A model generated the notes under the pieces. The model saw only the letters and a list, made by a program, of their open reading frames with translations. It was not told the DNA's origin and ran no database searches. Positions 4,903 to 5,107 of a DNA stretch of 5,107 nt are shown here, piece by piece. Within the stretch, counting starts at the first letter, position 1, and every line of letters starts with the position of its first letter. Origin of the DNA: Ignavibacteria bacterium (GTDB lineage Bacteria > Bacteroidota > Ignavibacteria > UBA10030 > SZUA-254); assembly GCA_005877655.1 (NCBI GenBank), contig VBOC01000193.1, positions 984 through 6,090 on the forward strand, given 5' to 3'. The position numbers and the translations under genes were made by a program.

Positions 4903-5107
4903 ATGCGCGTCACTATCGGACAAATCAATACAACCAATGGCGACTTTGAAGGCAATGTTGCACGTATTCTTGACGCGATCGAGAAAGCTAGAAAAGACGC
5001 TTCGGACCTCATTGTTTTTCCAGAGGTAACCGTTCAAGGTTACACGTCGCTCGATTGGTTTCTCGATCCGGACGTCGTCCGATCAGCTCTCAAGCCGCTC
5101 GATAAAA
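4903..5107 (+). CDS. nadE: Glutamine-dependent NAD+ synthetase, N-terminal nitrilase domain (3'-partial)
   Basis: The first 68 residues are present and the frame runs off the window end. The full enzyme makes NAD+ from deamido-NAD+, ATP and glutamine. Its N-terminal nitrilase-like domain releases ammonia from glutamine, and a C-terminal synthetase domain uses it. Visible signature: MRVTIGQINTTNGDFEGNV (1-19), the helix ILDAIEKARKDASDLIVF (22-39), FPE with the catalytic Glu at 41, and QGYTSLDWFLDPDVV (45-59), which parallels the GYPPEDLL region of NadE. Because only this part is visible, another carbon-nitrogen hydrolase cannot be excluded, but GDFEGN followed by GYxxxDWFL favours NadE. The start at 4903 was chosen because family members begin right at this beta strand. 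An in-frame ATG at 4885 would add six residues (MLESSW) and overlaps the likely -10 element. Confidence 0.78.
   Translation, partial: MRVTIGQINTTNGDFEGNVARILDAIEKARKDASDLIVFPEVTVQGYTSLDWFLDPDVVRSALKPLDK

Noticed and set aside
4821..5012. Minus-strand frame of 63 codons crossing the nadE start
   Set aside because: It is antisense to the nitrilase domain and runs through the divergent promoter spacer; no motif is seen.

Overview
The window looks like chromosomal sequence from a Gram-negative bacterium of moderate G+C. The mix of genes suggests an acidobacterium, possibly of the Blastocatellia type: TonB-C-terminal proteins fused to unusual N-terminal modules, a DUF4388 protein, a short LeuA-like synthase, and palindromic intergenic repeats. 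That placement is an impression from gene style and repeats. No rRNA or other marker is present to prove it, and there are no tRNAs, transposases, phage genes or CRISPR arrays.

Layout. (1) Positions 3-776 (+) hold the 3' part of a gene whose product has a YD-repeat-like segment, a long low-complexity linker and a TonB C-terminal domain. (2) Positions 859-1959 (+) encode a 366-residue protein with an N-terminal DUF4388 domain, one membrane helix, a linker with SNEx repeats and a short TonB-C-like end. (3) Positions 1960-2054, between convergent genes, hold a large inverted repeat (element A). (4) Positions 2055-3269 (-) encode a LeuA/homocitrate-synthase-like enzyme of 404 residues without the usual allosteric C-terminal domain. 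(5) Positions 3270-3418, between divergent genes, hold a second, unrelated inverted repeat (element B) and a degenerate third half-copy. (6) Positions 3419-4039 (+) encode a YjjX-family inosine/xanthosine triphosphatase. (7) Positions 4824 down to 4052 (-) hold two small genes of unknown function with an ATGA overlap, forming a translationally coupled pair. (8) From 4903 (+) the window contains the start of a glutamine-dependent NAD+ synthetase (nitrilase domain only), cut off by the window end.

How the genes relate. The first two genes are collinear, and both end in TonB-C-like folds, so both probably act in the envelope. The LeuA-like enzyme, the YjjX-type housecleaning NTPase and NadE are metabolic genes in separate transcription units. 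The small pair sits between yjjX and nadE as its own unit.

The most unusual signals are in the spacers and small genes. Elements A and B each consist of two inverted copies of a short self-complementary hairpin, an architecture like REP/BIME elements. In element B the two copies differ within the 20-nt core at exactly two positions, and these pair with each other, which is a compensatory change. The DUF4388-membrane-TonB-C architecture and the coupled unknown pair are the best protein-level leads. I see no evidence of a complete new multi-gene system.
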